Position numbers and translations under genes: made by a program. The notes beneath the pieces are model-generated. The model saw only the letters and a program-made list of their open reading frames with translations. It ran no database searches and had not been told where the DNA came from. From assembly GCA_963402885.1 (NCBI GenBank), contig OY727097.1:5456001-5520000 (forward strand): DNA of 64,000 bases. The letters run 5' to 3'. This document shows, piece after piece, positions 42,963 through 55,550 of this stretch. Source of the stretch: Antedon bifida. Lineage: Eukaryota > Echinodermata > Crinoidea > Comatulida > Antedonidae. How positions within the stretch are numbered: the first letter of the stretch is position 1; each line of letters starts with the position of its first letter.

Positions 42963-45900
42963 CAGAACTAGCGGCTAATACATCGTCTTGACTCTGAAAT
43001 TTGCTGTCATCCTTTGATAAATCTTGAATAGCTTGTTTCTTTTTAAAACACATAAATTCTGTCAAATCAGTCGCTGAGCCATGCCTTCTATTTAGAATTC
43101 TACAAAAAATAATATTTAAAGCTCAGTCTACACTATCAAACTTTATGTGACAAAAACTTTGATGTGCCCAAAATATATGGACACGAGGTCGTCATATCAC
43201 TACCATATTTGGGCACATCACACTTTTCAAACTAGTAAAGGAAAACAATGTGGGGGTTTGGGGCGAGTTCAAAATGTCTCAAAATTGTGCTTTAAAAATA
43301 GAAATACTAATTACAAACTTGATTGATATTTAAAGATTTGAAATGAAATGAGGGTAAGGGTTTTATACAAATATATTTATTCATCACATCATAAAATAAT
43401 AGTATGTACAATGATTCAAGAAATGGGATTTCAGAAAACCAGGAGGTTTGTATGATAGAGACCTCAGATTACTTTAACAAAATAATAAAAAAAATTTAGT
43501 TTGGTTTTTAGAGGAAAGAGGTTTTTTCTTCCTCTCACAGAAAAGAATTCTTGAAACCTTTTTGTCATGTCATACCTTTCCTTCAACATTTTATTCTCTG
43601 AATCGCCTTCGTCCCATGCCAAAGCAACTTCTATTTCCGCATCTTCTGTCAGGTTCCCGGCACTTGTGGTACGCTCACTTTCGGGATAGTTTGCTGCGCC
43701 GTGGAAAGTTGGAAACAGTGTGCTCTGGATGAATGCTGATGGTATATCCATTTTAGGAGGAGCTGGCATCCAATATAACCTTATGAAAACAATAATTCCT
43801 TTTTAATTTAAATGTTATCAATTTGGCAAAACTTTGATTTGATTTGTTTCTTTCTTGGCATTTTATTATTAATATTGTTATTTTTTACATGGCTCTGAAA
43901 TTCGAGAATAGGAAATGAAACCAAATCTTTAATAAAACAATATGTTAATGTACCTGGATGCATCTTCTAAAAGTTCCATCTTTTTACCTTCCATTGTTAA
44001 CTCTTCCTCGTCAAACTACAAAAACAATTATTGAAAACAGTTAAACAAAACATTGGTATTTAACTTTTTTAAATTTGGATTGTCTGCTACACTAGGTGAG
44101 GGTTAAGAATTTTAAATTAATATGAGATAATACATAATGTGTTCTACATTGAGGAGGAGGAGCAATTGAAGAAACTTTAATTAATATGACAAAATACCAG
44201 GTCATGTGCTTTATGCTGGGGTGAGGAGAGAGGGAGAGTAAATGAAGAAACAGTAATTAATATGACATAACACCAGGTCATGTGTTCTATGTTGGTTTGA
44301 GGAGGGAGAGAGAGTAATTGAAGAAACAGTAATTGATATGAAAAAATACCAGGTCATGTGCTCTACTTTCCCATGTCTGATAGGAATCTTCAGTGTCGGA
44401 TTGTTCATTCGCAGCCTCGTCCAGTATGCGCCTGGCAGCTGCTGACATTACTTGCTCGCGTAAGTCCTCCCTCTCCATCTTTCGTATCGGTTCATCCTCG
44501 ATTTCTTCTCTCTCTTCATCTTCTCTCATCGACATTCTGGATGAATATTTTGATTCAGTCTATAAAAGAATGTTTATTAATAAGTAAGCAAAAGAAGAAT
44601 GTGAAGGGAGGGACAACAAATGTTATGCAGGAACAACTTGGGTTGGACAGCGCAGAACAAAAAGGAATGGCAGGTGCTTGAGGAGGGACATCCAACAGAG
44701 GAGAAATTAAATTAATATGGTAGTTACAGGTGAAATAATAAGTGGTTAACTTACACCAACAGAAAGAGCCGTCATATTGGCAGTAAGCCCATACTTGTTT
44801 GGAGTGTGGTATATCCTTGATATGCCTTGTAAGTGGCCTGGTAGATGAAGCAATGGCAGATTGGTACAGAAATGATGAATGCTTTGCCTAGGTGGTTGCG
44901 ATGATTCCATTGTATTGATATTCTGGTTTGGCTGGGTAAGGAAGAAGGTAAAACAAAATTAAGGTTAAAAACTTCAGTTGAGCAGGGAAGAGTTGAGTGA
45001 CTGTAATTGTATATTATTAGTCCACAAAGTTAGTTTTTAATTTTAAATAAAAGGTTTATATATTCCATAATCTCACTCAATTAGTGATTATTGCCATTTG
45101 ACAATTTTTAGTTTTAAACTGAACTGATGAATATAAGTATGACAACTTACAGAAGACTGCTTTGCTTCCTGTGGAGCCCAAGCTGACAAGAATGACATAG
45201 ATGAACTATGAACTACTGGTTTTAAGTCAGTCTTTGATACGGTTGAGATGTCTTGCCTCTTCAGCAGTGATTGTGATTCTCCTTTAACATTCAAAATGTC
45301 TTCAAATTTCACATCCGTTGTAACGTCTAACATCTGAAATTGTGGACAAGACAGAATCAAGTCAGAAAAGTTGTTGAGAATAGATAGTTTTTTATCTCAA
45401 CTATTTAGGAAGGTTATATATGTAAAATAGAGAAAAATCCCTTTTTCTTAAAAAATCTGAAAATTATGCATACAGTCAACTCTCCCAATACCGAAGACAT
45501 TTGGACCGGCCAAATATGTCTGGTTTTCCTGAAAGTTCGGTATTCGGAATGTGTTTTTAATGGTGAAAAGGAATTTGAAACCTTTTGGTTCCTGAGAAAA
45601 GTCTGGTATTGGGGAGAGTTTCTAGTTTCAGAGAGTCTGGTATTGGGAAAGTTTCTGGTTTTTAGAGAGTCTGGTATTGGGAGAGTCGACTGTAATTGCT
45701 TTTACTTACAGCTAATGCCTGTTCAACATTTACTGGGCCATCTTCTTCCTCCTTTTGACCTTTCTCCTCTTTAAATACAAATGACAGTTTCTGAACTATC
45801 CGTTTTTCTTTTTTCTCGTCTTCATCTTTCTTTTCTACATCATCCTTTTCTTCTACAACTGGTGCGGTTTCTTTGATTATGTTTGGTGTTGCAGTCTTTA

Positions 45901-48900
45901 GAATTAAAATAAATGAACTTTTAATGAACTGGAATAGGCAATAATTTTAACAAATTCATTTAGAACTAGAAGGGCACTCAGAGATCGCAAACCTCCCCCA
46001 ATGTATATGAACATTTAATGATGTTTTCCCATACAGCTATGAAAGCATCCTTTAAAATATTATGAAAATCAGGCAATAACTTTTTAAGTAATCTTGCTAA
46101 CTAACAAATATAGAAAGAAAGAAACAAACACACAAACATGTATGAAAACATAACCTCCTTGGCGGAGGTAACAACTTATAACCAATGCAGGGATCAAATG
46201 CACTCACCTGAGCTCTTGATGGTGGTGATACAGATAGCTGTTCATATGAGTCTTGTACTAAAGATTCCATGGATTCAGTCACCTGTATTTCTGGTACTAG
46301 GTTGTTTATCTCTGCATCTGAAAGCAAAGACAGTTTTGAAGAAATTATTAATTATGCAATACCTAAAATACTGACAATAAAACTATGAAAGGATTTCTCA
46401 AATAAATCTTCAGTGTTATATTTACTTATTAATAAAGAATTTTAAGGCTTCTAGCTCACGTCTACACAGAGGATCGGGTTGAAAGAAGGATTGGTTACTC
46501 GTGATTAAAGAACTATTTTCCCAAAAGCTTGGCATTTGCTTCTCAAATGGCTATTTCTTTATGCTTTTGTATCTCAATTGAGATCAAGTCACCCACAGCA
46601 TTGACTTTTTTCCATATGTAATTTCAATTTTGAATTAAAACTTGGTTGGTTACAATTGGTAAATGTACATAAAATGTTTACAATATATGTACCTGCTGGA
46701 TAGGCTTCCTCTTCCTCTTGGTCCTGGTTCTCTTGCTCCTCCTCACCAGCATCTGGGCTCGGAGCTTGACTTTCTTCTCCTAGTATCTCCTTTGACCGGT
46801 TCATCACACGCTTCATAATTTCTTGAATTTTAAGATCAACTTCTGATTTCTTTGGCCTTAGATTGTGAAAAAACCACTTGTAGTATTCATTGACAATCTC
46901 TTTCTTTATTAAACTGCTTCTTAGAGTTTTTAGAATTTATTAATCTATGGTTTCAGTGTTATCAAACATTTTAGCGTGGATATTCTTTCCCATTATTCTT
47001 TTCCTGGGTTCAAATACAGTCAGAATTTTTTCAAATGACAAAAAAAAAACACAATTTCACAATAAAAGAGAGTGATATTTGTCTGCGAGCAGGGTTGCCA
47101 CCGTTAAGAAAGACATTGAAAGAGTTTGCTAATGGATATCCGAAATATAGAGATATATGATAAAACAGACAATTGCTATACTTACTTTCCATCTTCTCTT
47201 GCTGCTTTCAATGAAGCAATGATATCATCCACTGTTCTCTCCACAGGAGCGTTCTCTTCCTCCAAGACTGGTTTGTGCTTTAAACTCTTCTTCTCTTTCT
47301 CTGCCCTTTTTTGCGCTTTCTTGTACAATGGAATGCTGTCTGGAGTAGCAATCTCCTCTGCTTCCGCCAAAAGCTCGCTGACAGATTTATGAGAGGAAAC
47401 TGAGATGGCACCTCTTGAGACTGCACTTCTTGAACCTGCAGTGTTCTTGCGGCTACTAGAAGTCATATCTCTTTGATGTCTTCCGTCACGGCTGACATCA
47501 AAGTCAGAGTCATCAGATTCATACATGATTTCGCTATCAAAATCATCTTCAATGCTGGCAGACGATGGAATCGTCTTGGTACTCTTTGTTCCTCGACGCC
47601 TACTTTTTTTGCTGTCTGTATCAAGACATTTTAAAAATAAATAATAGGAAACATTACCTCACATTTTTCAAAGATGAGACCCAAACATCATGGTCATATG
47701 TTGGTAAAAAGAGGGTGCTTTTGCACTCGATGTTTGTCCGAAAAATTCCACCAAAAGGAGGTTCTAAGATTTTTTGTGGGGAGCGCCAACATATAATATT
47801 AATAGTCTTTCAAAAGTATCAAATATTAGTTCATAACTTCATATTCATAAAGGGGATCGAACACACCTAGAGCTACCCTCTGAACCTGCCCCTAATAGTA
47901 CCATGGCCCTTGGAAGAACTTTTTAAATTCGGATAGCGAAAAGCTAAGACATTGGAAACAAACTGCGATTCTTTTAGCTCTGTCTACACTATCAAATTAG
48001 TTTCGTGTCCAAATATGGTAGTGATATGACATCTCATATATGGGCACATCACATTTTTTTGTCACATAAAGTTTGATAGTGTAGCCAGACCTTATACCTC
48101 CACTTTTGCGTTTTTGAACGGATACAGCTGTTATGTTTGAAACTGGTACTGGTTTTGATCTCTCACTTAGGGTAAGCTTCATAGTGGTACCAACTGACCC
48201 AACAATGGCTGGTTTATGATGCGATGCTAAATCAGTAGTTGGTACCATGTCTTGAGGTACTTCTGTGTGTTCAGGTTGATGTACGATAGATTCTGCTGTG
48301 GGTGGTCTGGTTTCCTCAAGATTATGTTCATTAGCCTGTGCAACATAAAGAATAATATGTTGTGATATATTATAACAAAAGTTATATAATACCTTTTTAA
48401 TGATTAAATTAAACATGACTTGATTGTAAATATGAGGCTACTGTATACAACCAGATATCTTGAGGCCATTATGGAAAAGAGAAACATATGGAGAACACCT
48501 GAGTGAGTGCGAGAATTATGTAAATAAACATACCATTTTGACTGCATCAATTGTAATCTCATCTCCTCCTATTGATACACCTTGCATCATCACATTAAGA
48601 GATCCAATGCCCTGTGTGCTTCTTGCTGGCACCACGCCAACTGACTGTATATGCGGCTTACTCATTTCTAAAACAAATATTATTGGGAATAAAGCTCTGT
48701 CTACACTATCAAACTAGTTTCACAAAAACAGTGTCATGTGCTCAAATATGGTAGTGATATGTTATCACATAAAGTTTGATAATGTAGACAGTGTAGTTTT
48801 TATATCTTATCATTGATATCCACTCATAATAATTGTACTCATAATTCTTTATTTGTTACGTATATAATACTGGCCGTGAATTATTACCTACTGTTGCCAC

Positions 48901-50568
48901 AGTTTGTTTCTTGTTATAAGGTCTTTTCTTCGTCGGGCCTGGTGAAATGCATTTAACATCCTTATCAAGAGGGTTATAAGTTGGTACACTCTGGAATACC
49001 TACAATGTGAAGAATATTAACTTTAAATAAACACACAGAATATGTGCATTATCACTATTTAACAACATATTAACCAAACATCTGAAATTTATTTATTTAT
49101 TTTCTTTTTGCGTTCCTTACTTGTCTTTTTTGGGTTCCTATATTGTCCACCATATCTGGGTGAAACATTGGCTCAGTCTTACGGGAGAATGGCATCTCTT
49201 TTTTCCCAAAGTCTTCAAGCTCACTAAATGGAAGAGAAATTGTTTTTTTCTATTGATTTTGATATCATAATCAGTGTAAATTTTGTAATAAAAAAAACAA
49301 TTATTAAAAAAAAGAAAATAGATGCTATTGCAATATGTTAGGGTTGTTGTTTTTGTATTAATATTTTAGTAAGTCAAAAAGTACATACACATTATGAATC
49401 TTGAAGCTATTATGAAAGTAGAGGAAAAAGAATAAAATACAACATATTAATCATGAAAAAAAGGAAAGGTACAGACACTACAAGGAGTATACCATACTCG
49501 ATGTTATAAGCATTGGCAGATTATACTATGGAAATTACCTACAGTTAACGCTCTGAAATATAAGGAGTACATACTGTTAATATAGGCTTTGGTAGACTAT
49601 ACTATAAAAATTAGCTACAGTTAACTCTCTCAAATGCAAGCATGTTTCATAATCAATTATTTGGGACCATAAAAAACTTCTTGTTTTGAGAGAGTTTCAG
49701 TAATTGTTAATTATTTATATTAAAGATGTATTGTCCCCGAAAAACATGAAAAAAGAAGAATAATAAAATCAAACTTTAAATAGGCCATTTTGCAATTTTA
49801 ATAAAGTTATTCACTTCTGTTAAAAAAAAAAAAATATTATTTCACTTATAAAAAGACAAAAGAAACATTTAATTTTAACCAAAAATCATTGTTTTTTTGC
49901 TTTAAATTACATAATTATTTTTTTTTTTCGTTCCAGTTTTTGTTCAAAGTGAATAACTATTGTGACATTAAAATGGCATATCTAAAATTTAGGGGGACAA
50001 TATATCTTTAAACAAAGTAATATTGTTAAGTTAAAAAATAAAGGTTTGGATAACTACTAGACCTTTCTACTTGAATCTATAAGCTACTGTAAATTTGTGG
50101 ATTTTTGTTAATTGTCACATTACCCAATTGTGTCATTTTCAATTTGTTCTTTATTTAAACGTTGGTTGTGCACTGTGTTAGCGGATTGCTTCTTCACGTC
50201 GTTTATTTCTTTCTGTATTTTGAGTAACTCTGCACGACTAATTCCATGACGAAAACTAGTCTGCTTATTGCCTCTGAAAATAAATGATAAAGATATTAAA
50301 GATATTATATTTTTAATTATATAATTATAAACTATAGACAACTTCTATAGAATAGAACTGAATTTACTATTTCCCTAAATTGATATAATTAGGTTCAACA
50401 TTTTTTAATTTGTGTGCCAGCATCATGCGAGGCCTTCTACTTGGACGATGGTCAATTATATGCATTTGGAAAACAACTTAGAGTTCGCCATCTATAACCA
50501 TAAGTAAGGAGGTATCTCCCTGGACAAATAAAAACATTTTCATGTATATCTTACCGATTTGTTGACAT
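42963..50568 (-). CDS. Disordered, acidic N-terminal half of the TTC6-like protein (probable)
   Basis: Sixteen exons on the minus strand join in frame: 50568-50555 (MSTNR), 50273-50124, 49223-49121, 48999-48888, 48667-48534, 48335-48098, 47615-47186, 46856-46693, 46317-46208, 45895-45710, 45333-45151, 44931-44755, 44559-44350, 44015-43954, 43779-43576 and 43099-42963. They encode roughly 800 residues, rich in Glu, Lys and Ser, without a globular domain (for example GEEEQENQDQEEEEAYPAG). Same strand and direction as the TPR exons, no terminator between them and a shared R-x2-S-A-x-D-L-T motif in the exons on either side of the gap suggest one gene. Against this, the exon ending at 42963 is phase 1 while the exon starting at 24449 needs phase 2. 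Other possibilities are a separate gene or an unseen exon. Confidence 0.65.
43120..43232. mobile_element. TWA-type MITE, right end degraded
   Basis: Starts AGCTCAGTCTACACTATC after TAA, contains CATATTTGGGCACATC, and breaks off at CAAACTAGTAAAGG. Its left end is 20 bases from the TTC6-like exon at 43099. Confidence 0.7.
44122..44350. repeat. 76-base tandem repeat, three units, covering a splice donor
   Basis: The phrase CAGGTCATGTG occurs at 44198, 44274 and 44350, exactly 76 bases apart, inside a larger repeated unit with GAAGAAACAGTAATT. On the minus strand each unit carries ACATGACCTG followed by GTATTT or GTGTTA, so the donor of the exon ending at 44350 is present three times. Confidence 0.8.
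45473..45692. mobile_element. MITE with CAGTCAACTCTCCC ends (pogo/Tigger-like)
   Basis: The ends CAGTCAACTCTCCCAATACC and GGTATTGGGAGAGTCGACTG are inverted repeats inside TA. The interior repeats AGTCTGGTATTGGGA about three times. Related copies are at about 42686 (partial) and 49614-49703. Confidence 0.65.
47976..48092. mobile_element. TWA-type palindromic MITE next to a splice donor
   Basis: Starts AGCTCTGTCTACACTATC and ends GATAGTGTAGCCAGACCT. The exon border at 48098 is only five bases away, so the donor consensus on the minus strand runs into the target-site and the element end. Confidence 0.8.
48693..48797. mobile_element. TWA-type MITE, right end degraded
   Basis: Starts TAA then AGCTCTGTCTACACTATC, with an inner AAATATGGTAGTGATATG; the right end reads TTTGATAATGTAGACAG. 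It begins 26 bases from the exon border at 48667. Confidence 0.7.
49614..49703. mobile_element. Short pogo-like MITE
   Basis: The ends are CAGTTAACTCTCTCAAATGC and TTTTGAGAGAGTTTCAGTAA, imperfect inverted repeats starting with CAGT after TA. About 90 bases, no coding content. Confidence 0.45.
49720..50012. mobile_element. MITE of the TTAAAGATGTATTGTCC family
   Basis: Inverted ends TTAAAGATGTATTGTCCCC and GGGGGACAATATATCTTTAA enclose an AT-rich interior with runs of A and T. A target of TTAA is possible, as the TTAA is present at both borders. Confidence 0.65.
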
Positions 50569-51565
50569 TATGTGCGGTTCCAAGATCCTATAGCCAGTAG
50601 AAGAATAACCAAATCAGTCTAGTATTTTGTATTGTCATGTCTCCTACCTATCAAAAGTATAATTAATTCAATCAATTAGGCCTATATTTATTATAGTTTG
50701 TTACTCTTTCCTACTGAGCCTATGAGAGCCTGCTGTAAATCTGAAAAAGTAAACTGTTTGTTAGTTACTCACAAACATGCAATATCATTTATTAATAATA
50801 TAGACTGGGCTAGATCTATACACTAGGCTAATGGTAGTAGCCTAGGCCTATTACAAGGCCCTAGGGCTCTCTGGATAGCATGCAGGCAGGCCATAGCGCC
50901 TACTACTACACTACAGTACTAGTAGGCCTAGGCTAGCTTGGCCTAGCTAGGCTCTCGTAGGCCTATAGAGGCTAGAGGAAGGCCTAACTAAGCCTCTTCT
51001 TAGCTTCGGGCCTCCTAGGCCTAGGCCCTGGGCCTAGCTAGCCTAAATATATTATGATGATATTATGATTAAATAATGGAAGAGACGATTAAACTGCATT
51101 TATAAACCTTTCATTTATTTGTATTCAACTAAAATTGCGTTAAAAAGGTGTACAGAGTCAGCCTTCGCGTTGAGTCTTTGCGATGTTTATGGTCGTCCCG
51201 GTGTTAAAAGCACGAAACTCTACATACATGACTTATGATTGGCTGCATTTCCGAGGTTTTCAGAGAATCCGCCAATAAGAATATAGGAAAGTGCAAGTAC
51301 AATTAACTTATGTATGTTACGCTACACTGGACATATTTTTAAAACTTCAATAAAATCATATTAGCACGTGATTAAAATGAACAATATGATATAGTATGAG
51401 CATTAAATTTAAAAGTGTTTACTATGGATTAAAGTGATGCAATTATTATTACTGGACTCTTATTATGTATTGTGAAAGTGCTCATTCGTACACCGTTATG
51501 TTAAATGCAGATTTGGCGAGTCATACCTTCCACTCGCTCCGTGTGTTTTCCCAAAAACGGGAAAC
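50569..51565. promoter_or_regulatory. Divergent promoter region between the TTC6-like gene and MRPL28
   Basis: The two start codons face away from each other with 997 bases between them, a typical layout for a shared promoter. About 50820-51050 is unusually rich in AGGCCTAG-like words. Just before the MRPL28 start there is a small inverted repeat (GTTTTCCC, spacer, CGGGAAAC). No classical TATA box is seen. The promoter assignment is inference from layout. Confidence 0.45.
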
Positions 51566-54500
51566 ATGTCGTCGTCTATTCCGAAAGTGTATCGTAATGC
51601 AAAATCCGTTGTAAATAGTTATTCAAATAGATTAAATGTTATATCGGACACCTATAGGAGAGCAACAATACCCAAGCGTATTGGATTTGATAGATTATCA
51701 CGACAAGTTAGTTGGTTTTTATTTTCTAGGCTAGGCCTAAAAGTAAGAAGACTGGCCATCATCATGCAATGTGCCACGATGTGATGCGGTTGGCCCCCTT
51801 TTGTTTGTATGCTATGGTCCCTACACCTAGGCCTAGACAACAGAGATATACAATGTTTTAAACTTTGACCTATGCCTAGTCTAGTTATTAATAATAAATA
51901 TTATAATAATATTTATACTTTATCTTTATTTAGAAAATGAATGAACCTCCTGAATATGAATTGTTACCAGCAGCATATTTTAAGTATTTACCAAAAGGCG
52001 ATCCTCCGGTCCTTCATTGGAGAGAAGAACCAGGTTTGTATAGATAGTAACAATTAAAACACCAGACTTACAGAAGCAGGCCCCTCCCCTAATTATTTCT
52101 ATTTACAAAAAAAAACATTATGAGTAAGCATTCTTATATTTCATATTTTCTTGTTTTTTGTAGGTATTTGGAAGAAGGATCCAAAAACTGGGGAGAAGGT
52201 GCGAGTAAATAACGTTCCTGTCAACGTTGTTTATCCTAGGTTAAGTCAGGTTGGGTTATGGGGCGGAGAAGGTGTAATAAAGGGATATGCAAAAGCTCAT
52301 AAAACAAGGGGCTTTAGGTAAGTTGGCTACAACCTTATATAACCAATAAATTCATACTAATACACTATGATAATTTTTTTCGCGCCTCTCCTTTAGGCAG
52401 TTATGTTCAAGAGAACAAAAGCATCAGGAAGCAGTTACCATGTGGTAGCTTATAGTTTACTACGGCTGAAAAAATGGGTATTTGGAAACTCGGACTGGGC
52501 ATGCACATACCCCAAAGCACATCTCGGAAAAGAGAGTCTATGAAAACATTTGCTGATAAATATTGAGATGCATGTAGACAGTAGTTATCGTGAGATGAGC
52601 ATCGTTTTTTGTACGAAATATTTCTTGTTTAATAAGGAATACAGGAGTGAGATTACAGTATACTTGAGCATGAGATTATCAGCAATTTTAATTAATAAGT
52701 TTATTAACCAAACTTTTCTTCATTTTACAGATATCCTAGAACGTGGAAACCGTTTATCACCACAAGAAAGATATACAGTGAGATACTGGACAAGGTGTTT
52801 GAAATTCAATGCACATTAAGAGCATTAAATAACATTGATGAAGCCTTTGGGTTAGACCATTATATACTAAAGGTAAACAATGCTTAAATACTGCATTGAA
52901 GTGCTCTAAAATGATTTATCAAATCTTTTATCGGTTTTGGTTTTCTTGTAACTCAAAGCTATATTGGGATTGGGGGCAGGAACATTCTGATGCAAGGCTC
53001 ATGTAACTGCTGAAACATCAAGGGGCTCAATTTGCACAAAAGCACCGAGGTAACTGCCTACACTCATAATGAAAGATGCTATGGGTTTTTGAAAGTGCAC
53101 ACAATATGTGTACACTGAACCTCTGTTTTTTAATCGTTATCCAAGAAAACTGTTTTATTGATATTATGCATTAAATACAGTAGTTTATCTTCTTCTCTAA
53201 AGCTCTGTCTACACTATCAAACTAGTTTGACAAAAAAATATGATGTGCCCATATATGGAAATTATGATGTCATATCACAACCATATTTGGGCATATCACT
53301 ACTATATTTGGGCACAGTTTGAGCTTAATGTATTATTGTGTATTTTCTGTTGATAGACTCCACCTGAAGAGCTGAATTCTTTACTAGGAATGATCTTGAA
53401 ACGACACATGTTATTGGCACTAGCAAGGAAAGATATGTACCCCAACGATCCAGAAAAAAAGGACATGATATATGAAAAATATAAGCAGTATGAAGTTCCT
53501 GTAAGCACTCATTTGTTAAGCCTAGCTTGCTTTGCCTCTTGCACCGCTCAGCACAGCCTAGCCTAGCCTCAATCTGAACACACTCTAACCTTGTCTATGC
53601 AGTCCACAGCCTAGCCTACATGTTAATCTGTCCACACTGTGTAGCCTAGCTTTGACTCAATCTGGCCACACTGTAGCTTAGCCTGTGTCCCTTGGACCTG
53701 CAGCCTAGCCTGTTAATTGTAACTAGAAATATTTTCAATACTTACTGTTCATTAGTTTTGCAGCAAAATACTATTAACCAATCAGAAACAACAATAGTCT
53801 TGTGGTCACGCTTGATTAACCTGTGTAGTTTGACAACATTTTGTAGCTTTTAATTGAACAATGCATAATATACAGTATCACAGTTTATTTCACAACAATT
53901 GAACATGATCGCAATAATATACAGATTGTCTTAAATAGCATTATTATCGACCAGTAACAACACTACCTTTGAATAACACATCCTCATTGAAACCAGTGAT
54001 TAAAAAGTTTTAATTATTAATTAAATTTTTTTTAATTCAGGAAGATGAAGCAATTTGGGTGGGGCTGACTAGAGGCGAGGCTGTTACCTTATATAGAAAG
54101 CTTTTGCCACCACAAGAAAAAGTACGGCCATTAAAAGATGTATATACAGAAGAGCTATTGAGCAAACTCAAAGGTATGAGTAAGTCATGCATGAGCAGAT
54201 GGCATGTTTATTTAAATCGAGAACTTACGAAAAATGATAGTTGTCAGATAAAGGGAAATGTTAGGTTGTTTTAATACAATTAATGCAAAAGTAATGGAGC
54301 TATAGCTTGGTGGTTAACATGCTTGCCTTCAAATCCCAAGGTCCAGGGTTCAATCCTGACGTAGTTGACTATTTCAACTCCACTCCCTAAGCCTCAAAAG
54401 AGACTTAGTTTATAAGCATGATAAATTATTAAATAGTTTATCCATCCTGTCATTTGGATGCCTATGAAATTAAAAAATAATTAAATTTATGAACAATATT

Positions 54501-55550
54501 AGTGTTTGTGTTATATAAAGATATTCTTTACACAGTTATTTAAGCTATAAAATGTTAAAGAATTAAGAACAAGAACAATATACATTATATTATACAGTGT
54601 ATTAAAAGTACAGTGCAATTACTACATAGAAATTACAGTAACGATCATATAAATCATAAATTCCTGTCTACACAATCAAACTTTATGCGACAAAAAATGT
54701 AATGTGCCCATATATGGACATGATGATGTCATATCACTACCATATTTAAGCATATCACACTTTTTTGTCGAGCTAGTTTGATAATGTAGACAGAGCTTTA
54801 GAATAATATTAACTGTACAATAGCCTAGCTAAAATAGCAAAAAGAAAATCCTCAAATAAAACACAAACAAACCAAGTATGTTATTTACAATACATTAATT
54901 AATATTAAATTAACCAACAAAATGTAACATAATAACATTTTTAACATAATGAAATATTTATACCGTTTATGACCGAATATAGTCCCAGGGGCTTAATTAC
55001 GAAATTTGGTGAAAATTATATATATAGGATTATACTCAGTAATATACGGTAATAACAAAATGTGGATGATTGACATTGAATGTACATAATTTGATTTCTT
55101 TGTTATTTTTAGAAAATACACTTACCGAAGAATTTATACCAGAAGAGAAACCTAAAAGGTAAACATGGAGTTGCTATTAAATCTTTAATACAATTTATAA
55201 ACTTATTCAATTACAGTTTTTTAAATGAAAATAAATAATTTGATAAAAGATTTTAATACAGTAATATACTGTAGTTTAACATTTTGTTCTCATGTCTGGA
55301 AGTTTATAAACGCTCTTGTAGATTGCGAGACAGAGACCTAGTTAGAAATAAAAGGTTGGCTCGTCAATTTCATTCGTTCATAGTTGGAGCTATAAATTAT
55401 TAATAGCCAATTTATTTGTTAGCACAGCAGTTTATATTTAAACTCCCAAATTATAAAAAACTTACGCGTAAAACAAAGTTTAAAACATATTTTGCTTCGT
55501 TTTTCAGCTCTTTCATGTCAAGAATATTCAAAAGAGGCAAGGACGATTGA
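51566..55550 (+). CDS. MRPL28: Mitochondrial ribosomal protein bL28m (MRPL28)
   Basis: Eight exons (51566-51706, 51934-52033, 52164-52317, 52731-52872, 53357-53500, 54041-54173, 55113-55158, 55508-55550) total 903 bases and encode 300 residues, with all phases consistent. The core matches animal MRPL28: IPVxxxYP-like 'VPVNVVYPRLSQVGLWGGEG', then YSEILDKVF, LRALNNIDEAFGLDHYILKTP, LKRHMLLALARKDMYP and DEAIWVGLT. This is a component of the large mitochondrial ribosomal subunit. The N terminus is basic and rich in Ser and Arg, fitting a mitochondrial targeting sequence. The C terminus FKRGKDD is short. A polyadenylation signal AATAAA lies near 55568. Two MITEs and a SINE lie in its introns. Confidence 0.93.
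53030..53125 (-). mobile_element. Fragment of SINE family 2 body
   Basis: Shares the phrases GGTAACTGCCTAC/ACTCAT and GAAAGTGCACA..ATGTGTACACTG with the fuller copy at 36355-36590. No A or B box is left. Confidence 0.4.
53201..53326. mobile_element. TWA-type MITE in MRPL28 intron 4
   Basis: Starts AGCTCTGTCTACACTATC and contains CATATTTGGGCATATCAC in tandem; the right end is shortened (GGGCACAGTTTGAGCTTAA). It ends 31 bases before the exon at 53357. Confidence 0.75.
53515..53720. repeat. Degenerate AGCCTAGCC-rich tandem repeat in MRPL28 intron 5
   Basis: The word AGCCTAGCC recurs about eight times together with phrases such as CAATCTGxxCACACT, which suggests a degenerate repeat of roughly 50 bases. 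Confidence 0.55.
54296..54482 (+). mobile_element. tRNA-derived SINE (family 1), best copy
   Basis: The head has TAGCTTGGTGGTTAAC (A box) and CCAGGGTTCAATCCTG (B box). The body continues with TTAGTTTATAAGCATGATAA and TTTATCCATCCTGTCATTTG and ends in an A/T-rich tail. It lies in MRPL28 intron 6. Minus-strand relatives are at 37222, 19388 and 18935. Confidence 0.7.
54664..54797. mobile_element. TWA-type palindromic MITE in MRPL28 intron 6
   Basis: Starts CCTGTCTACACAATCAAACT and ends GATAATGTAGACAGAGCT followed by TTA. The inner phrase CACTACCATATTTAAGCATA is present. Confidence 0.75.

Noticed and set aside
54296-54370. A tRNA gene
   Set aside because: A and B boxes are present, but the arms do not fold into a cloverleaf and the same head recurs with a common body elsewhere. 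It is a SINE.
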